Below are positions 12,761-22,047 of a DNA stretch of 64,000 bases, one piece after another (positions within the stretch are counted from its first letter, which is position 1; each line of letters begins with the position of its first letter). The notes beneath the pieces were generated by a model. That model was not told the origin of the DNA and made no database searches. It saw nothing but the letters and a program-made list of their open reading frames with translations. Made by a program: the position numbers and the translations under genes. This DNA is from Clostridiales bacterium (GTDB lineage: Bacteria > Bacillota > Clostridia > Saccharofermentanales > Saccharofermentanaceae): the NCBI GenBank assembly GCA_017428155.1, contig JAFRRJ010000017.1, positions 124,001 to 188,000 of the forward strand. The letters are read 5' to 3'.

Positions 12761-13336
12761 ATGTTAACAGACAGTTTTATTGAGACTAGTGTTAAGCGCA
12801 AGAACGGGTTTAAAGAAGTTTTCTTTAATTCGTTTTTGATCGGTATTGCGATAATTCTGGTCTTTATGGTCAATTTTATTCCTGTGTCGCTCGGATACAG
12901 CCTGTTCTATCTCACCGGTATTGCATCTTTCGGTATAGTTGCAGGTGTTATAACGTTAATTAAGCGACAGAAAAAGATGTATGAGATAGAGATGTCTAAT
13001 GATATCGTTGACTGTGCGGTTATCCTGGGTGACAACAAGCGTGATGAGCTTGTTAGTTTTTCACTTAAGGAATGCGAATATATCGGACCGGTTACCTCAG
13101 ACAGGTATAACAGTGATAAGGAAAATGCCAATTTTGTTATCAAGATGACTGATTTCCAGAATTTTGATATCAATGATACGTATTGGTATTGGTGTTTTAC
13201 TACCGAGAGCATGAAATTTGTCGTTGTTTTCATGTATAAAGAGGAAATGTATCCTGTCTTCAGAAGATATAATCCGAGAGCCACGATACCGATGGCTATG
13301 ATTCCCAAAAAGCCCAAGGAAGATAATAATGGCTGA
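12761..13336 (+). CDS. Small two-TM membrane protein, unknown function
   Basis: Not recognised; 191 aa. Two adjacent hydrophobic helices at about 24-42 and 47-67 end in KRQKK, then a soluble C-terminal domain with an alternating pattern suggestive of beta strands (DTYWYWCFTTESMKFVVVFM). GAGGTGAAG precedes the ATG. Its last eight bases overlap the acyl-ACP thioesterase start, so the two genes are co-translated. The layout (membrane hairpin plus small beta domain) occurs in several clostridial DUF families, but I cannot assign one. Confidence 0.8.
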   Translation: MLTDSFIETSVKRKNGFKEVFFNSFLIGIAIILVFMVNFIPVSLGYSLFYLTGIASFGIVAGVITLIKRQKKMYEIEMSNDIVDCAVILGDNKRDELVSFSLKECEYIGPVTSDRYNSDKENANFVIKMTDFQNFDINDTYWYWCFTTESMKFVVVFMYKEEMYPVFRRYNPRATIPMAMIPKKPKEDNNG

Positions 13337-14099
13337 GAATACAAAATTCACAGAGCTGGAAGTTTACTGTAAGGCTACAGAATGCGGAATTGGTGACAGG
13401 CTATATTGTTCCACATTGATTGGAGATCTCCAGGAAGCTGCTGAAAGGGGGGCGGCAGCTATCGGTTACGGCGTGGATTTCCTGAATAAATACTCTATAT
13501 GCTGGATTATTCTTAAGATGAGGCTTCATTTTACTGAATTGCCTTCCTGGCATGAGACTTTCCGCATCAGAACCTGGGCATCAAATCTCGAAAAACTATA
13601 CTACGGCCGTGAGTTCGAGATCTACAGTGCCGATGACAGGCTTATCGGATGGGCAACATCTTCATGGATCCTTGCGGACTGGGATACTCACAGACCGGTT
13701 ATAGCCAATAAAAGACCCGAATTGCCACCTCCTGTAATCCAGGATTGCAGACAGGTATTCGGTGAGAGCTGTCCCAAACTGGCATTTCCTTCAAGAAATG
13801 ATATTGCTTCCGCGACTGATAAGCCCGTAATAATCAAATATGCTGACTATAACGAGCTTGACCGCAACAGGCATGTCAATAACTCACGATATACAGCCTG
13901 GGCTTATGACGCGTTGTTTAAGCAGGGCATTGATGTATCTCTTATCGAAGATATCATCATTAACTATAACAGTGAGGTCCTGGCCGGGGAGAAGGTAGAA
14001 CTGTTCATATCTCAAAATATCGATAAGATCAGTGTTTACGGCTACAAAAATACCGATACAAAAGTGTTTGCTGCAGAATTAACCTTGAAACAGGCCTAA
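13329..14099 (+). CDS. Acyl-ACP thioesterase
   Basis: Hydrolyses acyl-acyl-carrier protein to release free fatty acids. 256 aa with two hotdog halves. The N-terminal half carries the substrate pocket (WIILKMRLHFTELPSW, VRTWAS-like RTWASNLEKLYYGREF). The C-terminal half carries ELDRNRHVNNSRY, which holds the catalytic Asn and His of the FatA/FatB family. Translation starts inside the preceding gene behind AAGGAAG. In anaerobes such enzymes supply free fatty acids for membrane or protein lipid turnover; the chain length preference cannot be read. Confidence 0.92.
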   Translation: MAENTKFTELEVYCKATECGIGDRLYCSTLIGDLQEAAERGAAAIGYGVDFLNKYSICWIILKMRLHFTELPSWHETFRIRTWASNLEKLYYGREFEIYSADDRLIGWATSSWILADWDTHRPVIANKRPELPPPVIQDCRQVFGESCPKLAFPSRNDIASATDKPVIIKYADYNELDRNRHVNNSRYTAWAYDALFKQGIDVSLIEDIIINYNSEVLAGEKVELFISQNIDKISVYGYKNTDTKVFAAELTLKQA

Positions 14100-14183
14100 T
14101 GTAAATTCTTTTTGCTGTTTTGCTATTTTGTTTTTCTTACTTTGTTATAATATAACGTTGTATGAATTCTTTTGGAGGTTGCA

Positions 14184-15131
14184 ATGATCGAGATTAATAA
14201 CCTTGTGAAGAAATATGGCGACAAAAGAGCCGTCAGCGATATCTCTTTCACTGTAAATGATGACGAAGTCCTCGGATTCCTCGGACCTAACGGTGCAGGA
14301 AAGACCACTACTATGAATATTATTTCCGGTTATCTGTCTTCCACATCCGGAACGGTTAAGGTTAACGGTCATGATATTCTCGAAGAGCCTGAACTTGCGA
14401 AAAAGCAGATCGGTTATCTGCCTGAGAATCCGCCGCTTTATAATGACATGACTGTCCGTGAATATCTTAACTATATCTGCGATCTTAAGGGGGTAGCCAA
14501 GGATCAGCGCAAGAACCAGCTTGATAGGATTCTTTCACTTGTTAAGATCGATGATGTATATAACAGACTTATCGGAAATCTTTCCAAAGGATATAAGCAG
14601 AGGGTCGGAATTGCACAGGCTATGGTCGGTGATCCGCCGATCCTTATTCTTGACGAACCCACAGTAGGTCTTGATCCGAATCAGATCATTGAGATCCGTA
14701 AACTTATAAAATCACTTTCAAAGACTCATTCGATCATTATCAGCTCTCATATACTTTCCGAGATCCAGGAGATTGCTGACAGAGTCGTTATCATCAATAA
14801 CGGCAAGATTGCGGCTGTTGATTCTATCAGTGATCTGTCCAAGAGACTTTCCGGTCAGACAAAACTCCTTATGACGTTTAAGGGACCTTCCAAAGATTGT
14901 GTAAACAAACTCCGCAGTATCCACGGAATAGTATCTGCAATTCCGCGTTCATCAGGTAATAATCTGAGCCAGATTGAGATCAGCATAGCATCTGATAATT
15001 CAACTGAAGTAAGATCATCGGTTTTCTTTATGATGGCTAATGCAGGCTGGCCGATCCTTGAGCTTTGTTCTCTTGATCCGACTCTTGAGGAGATCTTCCT
15101 CAGTATCACTTCAGGGAAAGCGAGGAAATAA
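14184..15131 (+). CDS. ABC transporter ATPase, GldA-like
   Basis: ATP-binding subunit of an ABC-2 type transporter, 315 aa. Walker A GPNGAGKTTTMN, Q loop in GYLPENPPLYNDMTV, signature LSKGYKQRVG, Walker B LILDEPTVGLDPNQ and the switch His in ISSHIL are all intact. The roughly 90-residue C-terminal extension is typical of exporter ATPases of this type. Start ATG 14184 has GGAGG seven bases upstream. A TATAAT at 14146 may be the -10 box, without a convincing -35. First gene of a tight eight-gene run; the permease starts three bases after its stop. Confidence 0.93.
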   Translation: MIEINNLVKKYGDKRAVSDISFTVNDDEVLGFLGPNGAGKTTTMNIISGYLSSTSGTVKVNGHDILEEPELAKKQIGYLPENPPLYNDMTVREYLNYICDLKGVAKDQRKNQLDRILSLVKIDDVYNRLIGNLSKGYKQRVGIAQAMVGDPPILILDEPTVGLDPNQIIEIRKLIKSLSKTHSIIISSHILSEIQEIADRVVIINNGKIAAVDSISDLSKRLSGQTKLLMTFKGPSKDCVNKLRSIHGIVSAIPRSSGNNLSQIEISIASDNSTEVRSSVFFMMANAGWPILELCSLDPTLEEIFLSITSGKARK

Positions 15132-15134
15132 CAG

Positions 15135-15902
15135 ATGTCAGCAGTATTCAAAAGAGAATTTCTATCTTATTTCAGATCGCCGGTGGGCTATGTTGCTATT
15201 GCCATTTTCTCGTTCCTTTCAGGATTTATATTTTATTCTATGTTCAGTCAGGGCGTTGCCAACATTGGAAGCGAAGTAATATCACTCCGTTCTTTCTTTG
15301 TTATCATTGTACCGATCATTACTATGGGGCTTCTGGCTGAGGATAAGAAGCGGGGAACTGAGATCCTTTATTACACAACTCCAATAAATCTGTTTTCTGT
15401 TGTTGTCGGCAAGATCCTTGCCGCATTCGCATTATATGCAGTCATGTTCCTCAATGTAATCATTCATGCTATTGTTGCTGTATCTTTCGGCGGAACGATC
15501 GGCGTAGGTTCTGTAGGATCCATAATCGTATTCTTCTTCATGGCATTTATGTTCATATCAATGGGTACTTTTGCTTCTGCGATTACAGATAATCAGATAG
15601 TATCTGCTATCGTAGCATTTGTTATCATTCTTTTTACTCAGGTCCTTTCAACCTTTGCCGAGTATATCGGATCAGCTTTTAAATCTATTGCTTTGTCGAT
15701 TAAGATCTCATCTGATGCCGCTGCCAAGATCGGTCATAACATTGACAGTTTTATCTCATGGTTTGATCCTTTTGCAAAGACCACTGATTTCCGTATCGGT
15801 ATATTCTCTGTTTCTGCGCTAGTATTCCTTGTATCAATAGGGATCCTCTTTATGTATTTGACATACAGGGTTCTTGATAAGAAGCGCTGGAGCCAGGCGT
15901 AA
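15135..15902 (+). CDS. ABC-2 type permease, GldF-like
   Basis: Membrane subunit for the ATPase just upstream. 255 aa with about six TM segments. It begins MSAVFKREFLSYFRSPVGYV, a typical ABC-2 permease entry helix, and contains the LLAEDKKRGTEILYYTTPI coupling region that contacts the ATPase. GAGGAAA overlaps the end of the preceding gene. The domain order ATPase, permease, GldG-like matches the gld-type ABC modules known from Bacteroidetes gliding and widespread in Firmicutes with unknown cargo. Confidence 0.92.
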   Translation: MSAVFKREFLSYFRSPVGYVAIAIFSFLSGFIFYSMFSQGVANIGSEVISLRSFFVIIVPIITMGLLAEDKKRGTEILYYTTPINLFSVVVGKILAAFALYAVMFLNVIIHAIVAVSFGGTIGVGSVGSIIVFFFMAFMFISMGTFASAITDNQIVSAIVAFVIILFTQVLSTFAEYIGSAFKSIALSIKISSDAAAKIGHNIDSFISWFDPFAKTTDFRIGIFSVSALVFLVSIGILFMYLTYRVLDKKRWSQA

Positions 15903-15920
15903 CGGAGGTTAAGATCAATT

Positions 15921-17417
15921 ATGAGCAAGCAGATAAAAACAGAAACCAAGAAATCTGATAACAGAGCCGACAAACTGAAGTTGTATTCGATCGGTTCGGT
16001 TGTTTTATTGATCGCTATTATACTTCTGGTTAACTTCCTGTTCGACAGAATGTTCGGAAATGCATTAACATTTGACTTCTCGGACGCGGGACAGAATTCA
16101 CTTTCTCAGGAATCAATTGATTTTATCGATTCTCTTCCTGAAGGAACAGCGATAAGGGTCGTCGGACTGTTTAGCCGTCCCGATGAAGTAGATTCAACGC
16201 CATACCAGTATATTATTCCGCTTCTGGACGATTATGTAAGGAAATCCGACGGAAAGATAATCGTTGAATATATCGATCCCAATCAGCAGCCTGCGATCAT
16301 AAGCCAGCTGGATCCGACTAATTCTTATAATCTGTCTCAAAAGATGGATTCATTTGTTGTTCAGTACGGCGGCAAGATCAAGGTCATATCTCCGATCGAC
16401 TGCTATTCATATGATGAGGAATATCTCTGGCAGACCGGTAATTATCTGATAACAAGCAATAATACTGAATTCACGTTTTCCAATGCGATGTATTCTCTTG
16501 TAAAAGGTTTTGCGAGCAAGGCATATGTTATTACAGGTCTTAAGAATACCGGGAATACCGGTATTATGAGCATAATGGATTCGATGGCATTTGAAGTCGG
16601 TGAGATACAGGCTTCAGATGTATTCAGTATTCCTGACGACTGTGATCTTCTTATTCTTAACGGTCCCAATACAGATATCTCTGAGAAGATGTTTGTATCA
16701 ATTAGCGATTATTTGAACCGTGGCGGTAAGATGATCGTAGCTGTAGATTACAGTGCTGATAACATCACTGAGACATATCCCAGACTTAATCAGCTTGTAA
16801 ACATCATGGGCATTAATATCGATCCGCTGCTTGTTTTCGAGAATGATCCGGGTCTTCAGATGAGTGAGAATCCGCTCTATTCGACAGTAAATACTTCTGA
16901 GGAATTTGCAGGTTACAGCAATATGCCTTATTTCACTAATGCATTTGCAAGATCTATCAGGGCATTGGAAACACCTGATTCTATCGGAACAACAATTCCC
17001 GCATTATTTACCAGTAATAATGCACAGGTTAAATCTGTTGATGCAAACGGCAATATAATGGATAACGGCTCTGAAGCTTCAGGCCAATATAATGTTGCTA
17101 TGTATTCTTATGCCTCCAACGGTGCTGAGATGTTCGTGTTCGGCACTCTGACTTTCACATCTGATACTTATCTGAATGAATACGGTTATAACAGTTATAA
17201 TGCCGATTTCTTCAGAGGTTGTGTAAGAGAACTAAATGACATGAACGACGCCGGTTCATTGAATATTTCAACCAAACTCGTTGACAATTATTCGATCGAC
17301 AGCACTAAGGCTACAGCTTCAAACGCTACAATAATACTTGTAATCTTTATGATCATTATTCCTTTGGCGTTAGTATCAATGGCAGTGATAGTTTATACAA
17401 AGAGGAAGAATCTCTGA
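15921..17417 (+). CDS. GldG-like ABC transporter accessory protein
   Basis: 498 aa protein with an N-terminal TM helix (about 21-41), a large extracytoplasmic domain and a C-terminal TM helix near 465-488 ending KRKNL. The segments NSLSQESIDFIDSLPEGTAIRVVGLFSR (read as two parts around residue 55-80) and ILNGPNTDISEKMFVSISDYLNRGGKMIVAVD are characteristic of the auxiliary domain of GldG-type proteins, which has a ThuA/GATase-like fold. Ribosome site GGAGG. It lies 18 bases after the permease and one base before the DUF4340 gene. Confidence 0.87.
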   Translation: MSKQIKTETKKSDNRADKLKLYSIGSVVLLIAIILLVNFLFDRMFGNALTFDFSDAGQNSLSQESIDFIDSLPEGTAIRVVGLFSRPDEVDSTPYQYIIPLLDDYVRKSDGKIIVEYIDPNQQPAIISQLDPTNSYNLSQKMDSFVVQYGGKIKVISPIDCYSYDEEYLWQTGNYLITSNNTEFTFSNAMYSLVKGFASKAYVITGLKNTGNTGIMSIMDSMAFEVGEIQASDVFSIPDDCDLLILNGPNTDISEKMFVSISDYLNRGGKMIVAVDYSADNITETYPRLNQLVNIMGINIDPLLVFENDPGLQMSENPLYSTVNTSEEFAGYSNMPYFTNAFARSIRALETPDSIGTTIPALFTSNNAQVKSVDANGNIMDNGSEASGQYNVAMYSYASNGAEMFVFGTLTFTSDTYLNEYGYNSYNADFFRGCVRELNDMNDAGSLNISTKLVDNYSIDSTKATASNATIILVIFMIIIPLALVSMAVIVYTKRKNL

Positions 17418-17418
17418 T

Positions 17419-18909
17419 ATGAAGTCACTAAAGAATCTTCTTGTCCCGTTTATTATAGTTATCGCTCTGGTAATCTGTGCGATAGTCTATCTTATCGCAG
17501 ATTATGCAGGGAAGAACAAGATTGATGAATCTTCATCAGGTATGATCGAAGTTGTTTACTACAATCTTACCGACATTTCCTCATTATCTGTCTATAACAG
17601 GGATACAGGGATTACATCCAACGTCAAGTGTTCTTTGAACTCAGACGGTACAGTCCACTTCGATTATGTCGGTGATGATTCATCGTCTGATGAGAAATAT
17701 TCTCAGATGAGTCTCTACAAGTATGTCGAAGCTCTGTCTTCATTTTACAGCAGCAGTAAAGTCTCCGGTGCCGGTAACTTTTCCGACTACGGTCTTGATT
17801 TCCCTGCGTTTACCATCACGATAAACGGTAACAACGGTATTAACACTACTTTATATCTCGGTAATAAGTCTCCTGACGGCATGAATTGCTATATGTATGT
17901 TGCCGGTACAAAGGATATTTATTCAGTAAATGTCAATAAAATGGTTGAAGCAGGGCAGAGTGCTATTAACTTCCTTGAGACAATGAACCTCGGAATAGAT
18001 TATTCCGAGCTTTCAAAGGTTCATTTTGACAGAAAGTCAGACGGACTTTCGATTGATGCCAATGTGGAAATCACACAGTCCGGGATCGCTGTCTTTGATA
18101 TCTTTAAGCCTTACAGCCATCCTGCAAGTTCTTACTTCGGAATACTTATCGACAAGATCGTTGGTTTGGAGATAGCAGAGTATATTTCTGTTGAAGATTC
18201 CGAACTTTTTAAATACGGACTTGATGATCCGGATTATCATTTTGTTCTTACAATGAATAACGGTTCAAAGACTGAACTGTATTTCAGCAGAGAGCAAAAC
18301 GGCTACTATTACGGATTTGTCAAAGGTATTAAGAAATACTTTGTTCTAAGTGAGCTGCAGCTTGAAGGCTTGAATCTCAGCGAACTTGTCCTTATTGATC
18401 CTTATATTTCATACTGTTATGCAAAGAATATCACATCAATTACAGGCACTTACGGATCAAAGCAGTTCAGGTTCGAACTGGATGTTAAAGACGGTCAGTC
18501 TATTTCTTCAGAGGATTCTTCTGTTGTACTTGACGGAAGAAATGCCAGAGTCTTTGATTCTGAAGGCAGATCTTACAGCTCGATCCTATTTGAGAGTCTG
18601 TCATGCATAAAGATCGGCGGAATTGAGACGGGGGCTTCCGTTAATACTTCAGCCGGGCCTGTAATTTCATTTAGTTTTAACGATAAATCATATAATTCTA
18701 CGGTATATGATTTCTATACAAGGGATGATGATTCATTCTATGTCTTCAAAGACGGTACATATACTGACTTCTATGTTTATTCCGGAGAACTGTTTAACGA
18801 CGGCGGATTGGATACATACAGCTACGGCTGCTGGAGAGCATATGAACTTCTTAGTGAAGCTATTTCAAATAATATGAACGGAATCTACGATATACCTAGA
18901 GAAGAATAA
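17419..18909 (+). CDS. DUF4340-domain membrane-anchored protein
   Basis: 496 aa. N-terminal signal-anchor at about 7-27, then an extracytoplasmic, beta-rich region in which Tyr/Asp/Ser-rich segments recur (LYLGNKSPDGMNCYMYV, KELYFSREQNGYYYGFV-like TELYFSREQNGYYYGFV), the repeating core of DUF4340. DUF4340 proteins accompany GldG-type ABC modules in many phyla and are presumed to be extracytoplasmic partners of the transporter; no catalytic residues are evident. The stop of the preceding gene is one base upstream, with GAGGAAGAA as ribosome site. Confidence 0.85.
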   Translation: MKSLKNLLVPFIIVIALVICAIVYLIADYAGKNKIDESSSGMIEVVYYNLTDISSLSVYNRDTGITSNVKCSLNSDGTVHFDYVGDDSSSDEKYSQMSLYKYVEALSSFYSSSKVSGAGNFSDYGLDFPAFTITINGNNGINTTLYLGNKSPDGMNCYMYVAGTKDIYSVNVNKMVEAGQSAINFLETMNLGIDYSELSKVHFDRKSDGLSIDANVEITQSGIAVFDIFKPYSHPASSYFGILIDKIVGLEIAEYISVEDSELFKYGLDDPDYHFVLTMNNGSKTELYFSREQNGYYYGFVKGIKKYFVLSELQLEGLNLSELVLIDPYISYCYAKNITSITGTYGSKQFRFELDVKDGQSISSEDSSVVLDGRNARVFDSEGRSYSSILFESLSCIKIGGIETGASVNTSAGPVISFSFNDKSYNSTVYDFYTRDDDSFYVFKDGTYTDFYVYSGELFNDGGLDTYSYGCWRAYELLSEAISNNMNGIYDIPREE

Positions 18910-18912
18910 GGC

Positions 18913-20112
18913 ATGGAAAACCAGAACAGGAATACAGAAAAACAGATAAAGAATAATACACCCGATACAGCCAGGAACGGCAGTATCTCGCAAAATGCCA
19001 TCCGTAAAGGTCTTACGATTGCAGTAACGATCTTTGCTGTGCTGCTTATAATATGCGTTGCTTTGATCTTTGTCGTCTCGAAAAAGATCGAATCTCTGGC
19101 AGGTGCTGATGCTCAGATCAAATTGTCAGCTCAGGGAGGATTCTCTTGTGAGTATTCAGAAGCCCAGAAGCTTTATCCATACGGTGACGGCGTTATTAAG
19201 GTTACTTCTGAGAGAATCGCATATCTTACACTCTCCGGTTCTGAAGTATTCTCACATACAGTTTCTTATCAGAATCCGCAGTGTGTTGTTTACGGTGATT
19301 ATGTTGCAGTCTTTGACCGTGACGGTTATAACTTTACAGTTCTTGATCAGAACGGCGTATGGTACAGCAAGCCGATGGCAGATGCCGTCAAGGCCGTTAC
19401 TCTTTCAGACAACGGATTTGCTGCAGTGATCAGCGGCAATAATGATTCATTCGGTGAAGTATCGCTATTTGACAGAGCGGGAAATGAACTTGCCGTATGG
19501 ACATCTTATAACTCCGGATTCCCTGTATGTTGTACGTTTAACGGCGATTCCACAAAGCTTGCAGTATCTACGGTAAATACAAACGGTGCCGTTATTATTC
19601 CTTATGTCCGTGTTTTTTCCATAACTCCCAATGATAAGGGTTATAATGTCGCCGATTATGCCGTATATACAACAGAAGACAGTATAATCTTTGCATCACT
19701 TTGTTATGTAGGCGACAAACTCTGCTGCTTTACATCCAATTCGCTGTATGAGGTCAAGGATGAGAATCTGTCGAAGATCAACTTCGATTTTTCCGCTATC
19801 GGATACGTAAAGAATGTCGGCGGCAATCTTTTCATTACTTATTCTGACGGAATCAACCAGCTTAATAAGCTTGCTGTCATAAATTCGTCCGATACATTGA
19901 TCTATGATTCAAATATCGGATCCTCGATCGTATGTGTTTGTCAGAATAAAGGCTTCTACGCAATAAGCGTTGACAGAAGAGTCTTTATTTTCAACACAAA
20001 GGGAATAATAACCAATGATTATTCTGTCGATGAAGACATCATAAGGATGAATTTCCTCTCTGATAACAAGCTTTGCGTTGTATCTACCGGCGGCGTTCAT
20101 ACAGTCAATTAA
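18913..20112 (+). CDS. DUF5711-like membrane-anchored beta-propeller protein
   Basis: 399 aa. A polar cytoplasmic tail (1-30), TM helix about 33-55, then an extracytoplasmic region made of repeated four-stranded units (for example ERIAYLTLSGSEVFSHTV, DYVAVFDRDGYNFTVLDQNG, GFYAISVDRRVFIFNTKG), the pattern of a WD40/PQQ-like propeller. This fits the DUF5711 family. It follows the DUF4340 gene by three bases. As an outside-facing propeller it could be a binding or scaffold partner of the ABC module; that is inference from order only. Confidence 0.78.
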   Translation: MENQNRNTEKQIKNNTPDTARNGSISQNAIRKGLTIAVTIFAVLLIICVALIFVVSKKIESLAGADAQIKLSAQGGFSCEYSEAQKLYPYGDGVIKVTSERIAYLTLSGSEVFSHTVSYQNPQCVVYGDYVAVFDRDGYNFTVLDQNGVWYSKPMADAVKAVTLSDNGFAAVISGNNDSFGEVSLFDRAGNELAVWTSYNSGFPVCCTFNGDSTKLAVSTVNTNGAVIIPYVRVFSITPNDKGYNVADYAVYTTEDSIIFASLCYVGDKLCCFTSNSLYEVKDENLSKINFDFSAIGYVKNVGGNLFITYSDGINQLNKLAVINSSDTLIYDSNIGSSIVCVCQNKGFYAISVDRRVFIFNTKGIITNDYSVDEDIIRMNFLSDNKLCVVSTGGVHTVN

Positions 20113-20121
20113 AGGTATCTT

Positions 20122-20781
20122 ATGGAAACAGAGATCAAGTTAAAGTTTAACGACAAAGACAGTCTTTATAATGTTGCTTTATCGGACTGGTTCCGTCGTC
20201 TTATTGACAACATAACAGAATCCAAACCGGTTCTTCTTGAGAATTTATACCTTGATACACATGATCTTAAGATCACGAACCGTACCGGAATGGTAAGATC
20301 GCGCCATTGTTTAAGCGATACAGAGGAATATACCGAATTTACTGTCAAATTCGGCGGCGGTACTGAATCGGGACTTCACAGAAGATATGAATGGAACTTA
20401 AGATCAGATAGCAATACATTTTCGATAGCTTCGTTTAAGGAGCAGGTAAAAGAAGATGATCCGCCGGCATATTTAGATATGGTTTTCGAGGGGTTAACAG
20501 ATGAAGATCTTATGGTTATATGCTCTAACAGTTTCTACAGGACGGTATATGATCTGTCATATGGGGACAGCACTATAGAGGCGTGCTTAGATTACGGGAG
20601 CATTATAAGTTCTGACGGTTCAAGATCTGAGGAAATTTGTGAACTTGAGCTGGAACTTAAATCCGGAGAAGTGGATGATTTAAAAAAACTTGCAGGTTCT
20701 ATTATTGCTTTGACGGGCTGCGTGCCTTTCGATGCTACAAAATACGGAAGAACTCTTGCAATGGCAAATGGTGGTAAGTGA
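20122..20781 (+). CDS. CYTH-domain (triphosphate tunnel) phosphohydrolase
   Basis: 219 aa CYTH protein, a cytoplasmic metal-dependent tunnel enzyme that cleaves triphosphate groups (inorganic triphosphate, ThTP or similar). The start METEIK gives the hallmark ExExK, LYLDTHDLKITNRTGMVRSRH matches the YFDT...LRxR strand pair, TVKF and RRYEWN supply further tunnel Lys/Arg/Glu, and ELELELKSGE is the C-terminal ExExK-type strand. It sits inside the ABC/DUF run (9 bases after DUF5711, 3 before the flavoprotein). Substrate is not determinable from sequence. Confidence 0.88.
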   Translation: METEIKLKFNDKDSLYNVALSDWFRRLIDNITESKPVLLENLYLDTHDLKITNRTGMVRSRHCLSDTEEYTEFTVKFGGGTESGLHRRYEWNLRSDSNTFSIASFKEQVKEDDPPAYLDMVFEGLTDEDLMVICSNSFYRTVYDLSYGDSTIEACLDYGSIISSDGSRSEEICELELELKSGEVDDLKKLAGSIIALTGCVPFDATKYGRTLAMANGGK

Positions 20782-20784
20782 TAG

Positions 20785-22047
20785 ATGAAGACAGATGTTT
20801 ATGAATGCATAATCATTGGAGGCGGCGCAGCCGGACTTTATTGTGCAGCAAAACTGGCAAGATCGTACTATTCGGGGAAGAAGATCCTGATTATTGAAGG
20901 CGGTAGCAGAGTCGGGGCCAAGCTTGCTCTTACAGGAAGCGGAAGATGCAATCTCTCCAATACCGAGATCGATCCGTCCAAGTATAATACCGATGATCCG
21001 GAGAGGCTTAACTCTTGTCTTAACAGATACGGATCAACTGATACTGTGGATTTCTACGAGAATGTTCTCGGTGTGGTCCTTGAACAGAAAGGCGAGCTCT
21101 TATATCCGTCCACTTATAAGAGTTCTACTGTCGTTGACGCATTAAGATTCTATCTTGCAGACAATAACGTCGAGATCGTACTTAAAGAGCGTGTAGTATC
21201 AGCAAGCCATTCTGACGGTATATACGAGATAAAAACACAATCAGATAAGAAATATCTTACAAAGAATCTTGTTATAGCCACAGGCGGATCCACATATCCT
21301 AATACCGGTTCTGACGGAAAGGGACTTGATATTGCAGAAAAGCTGACCGACAGCACATGCATTGTCCCGTTTAAGCCTGCTCTTACATCTTTAACTTCTG
21401 ATATTCCCGGCATCAAGGGACTTTGCGGAATCAGATGCAAGGGGGATGTTAAGATAGTTGACGGTGAGGGAACTATTAAAGCTCATTCAAAAGGCGAGAT
21501 ACTTTTTACCAAGGAAGGCGGTATTTCAGGTATCTGCGTAATGGATGTGTCTGACAGCGCCGTACGTCTTATTGATGAGGGCGATAAGAATGTTAAAGCC
21601 ATTGTAAATCTGACCGGCAGATCAGCGGGTGTAATCCTTCAGATGATATATATAAGAAGGCAGATGTACTATCACAGAACATGTTCTGATGCTTTATCAG
21701 GAATGCTCTTAAGGAACATAACGGATTTTGTAATGAAGAAGATGGGCTTAAAGAGCGACAAGATGACTTTGAGGGAATTAGACGATAATCAGCTTGCCGA
21801 ATTATCTAATCTCCTTTGTGCTTTCCCTATACCTGTTAAGGGTTATGGCGGAGCAGACAAAGCCCAGGTGTCTTCCGGCGGATTCAAGCTCTCCAAGCTT
21901 GATGATAATATGCAGGTTAAGTACCGGCCCGGTCTATATATAATCGGAGAAGCTGTTAACTGCAACGGTATTTGCGGAGGCTATAATCTTCAGTGGGCCT
22001 GGACTTCGGCAGCTCTTGCGGCAGAAGGAATAGCACAAAGTGTTTGA
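20785..22047 (+). CDS. HI0933/BaiN-family FAD-dependent oxidoreductase
   Basis: 420 aa flavoprotein. IIIGGGAAGLYCAAKLA binds FAD, LALTGSGRCNLSN and IATGGSTYPNTGSDG are family signatures, and GICGGYNLQWAWTSAALAA is the conserved C-terminal FAD contact. The family includes BaiN, reported to act in bile-acid dehydroxylation, but most members have no known substrate, and a bile role should not be assumed. Its last eight bases overlap the next flavoprotein gene. Confidence 0.93.
   Translation: MKTDVYECIIIGGGAAGLYCAAKLARSYYSGKKILIIEGGSRVGAKLALTGSGRCNLSNTEIDPSKYNTDDPERLNSCLNRYGSTDTVDFYENVLGVVLEQKGELLYPSTYKSSTVVDALRFYLADNNVEIVLKERVVSASHSDGIYEIKTQSDKKYLTKNLVIATGGSTYPNTGSDGKGLDIAEKLTDSTCIVPFKPALTSLTSDIPGIKGLCGIRCKGDVKIVDGEGTIKAHSKGEILFTKEGGISGICVMDVSDSAVRLIDEGDKNVKAIVNLTGRSAGVILQMIYIRRQMYYHRTCSDALSGMLLRNITDFVMKKMGLKSDKMTLRELDDNQLAELSNLLCAFPIPVKGYGGADKAQVSSGGFKLSKLDDNMQVKYRPGLYIIGEAVNCNGICGGYNLQWAWTSAALAAEGIAQSV

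Noticed and set aside
20785..22047. Specific bile-acid enzyme BaiN
   Set aside because: Family match is clear but no other bai genes are present; most members of the family have other, unknown roles.
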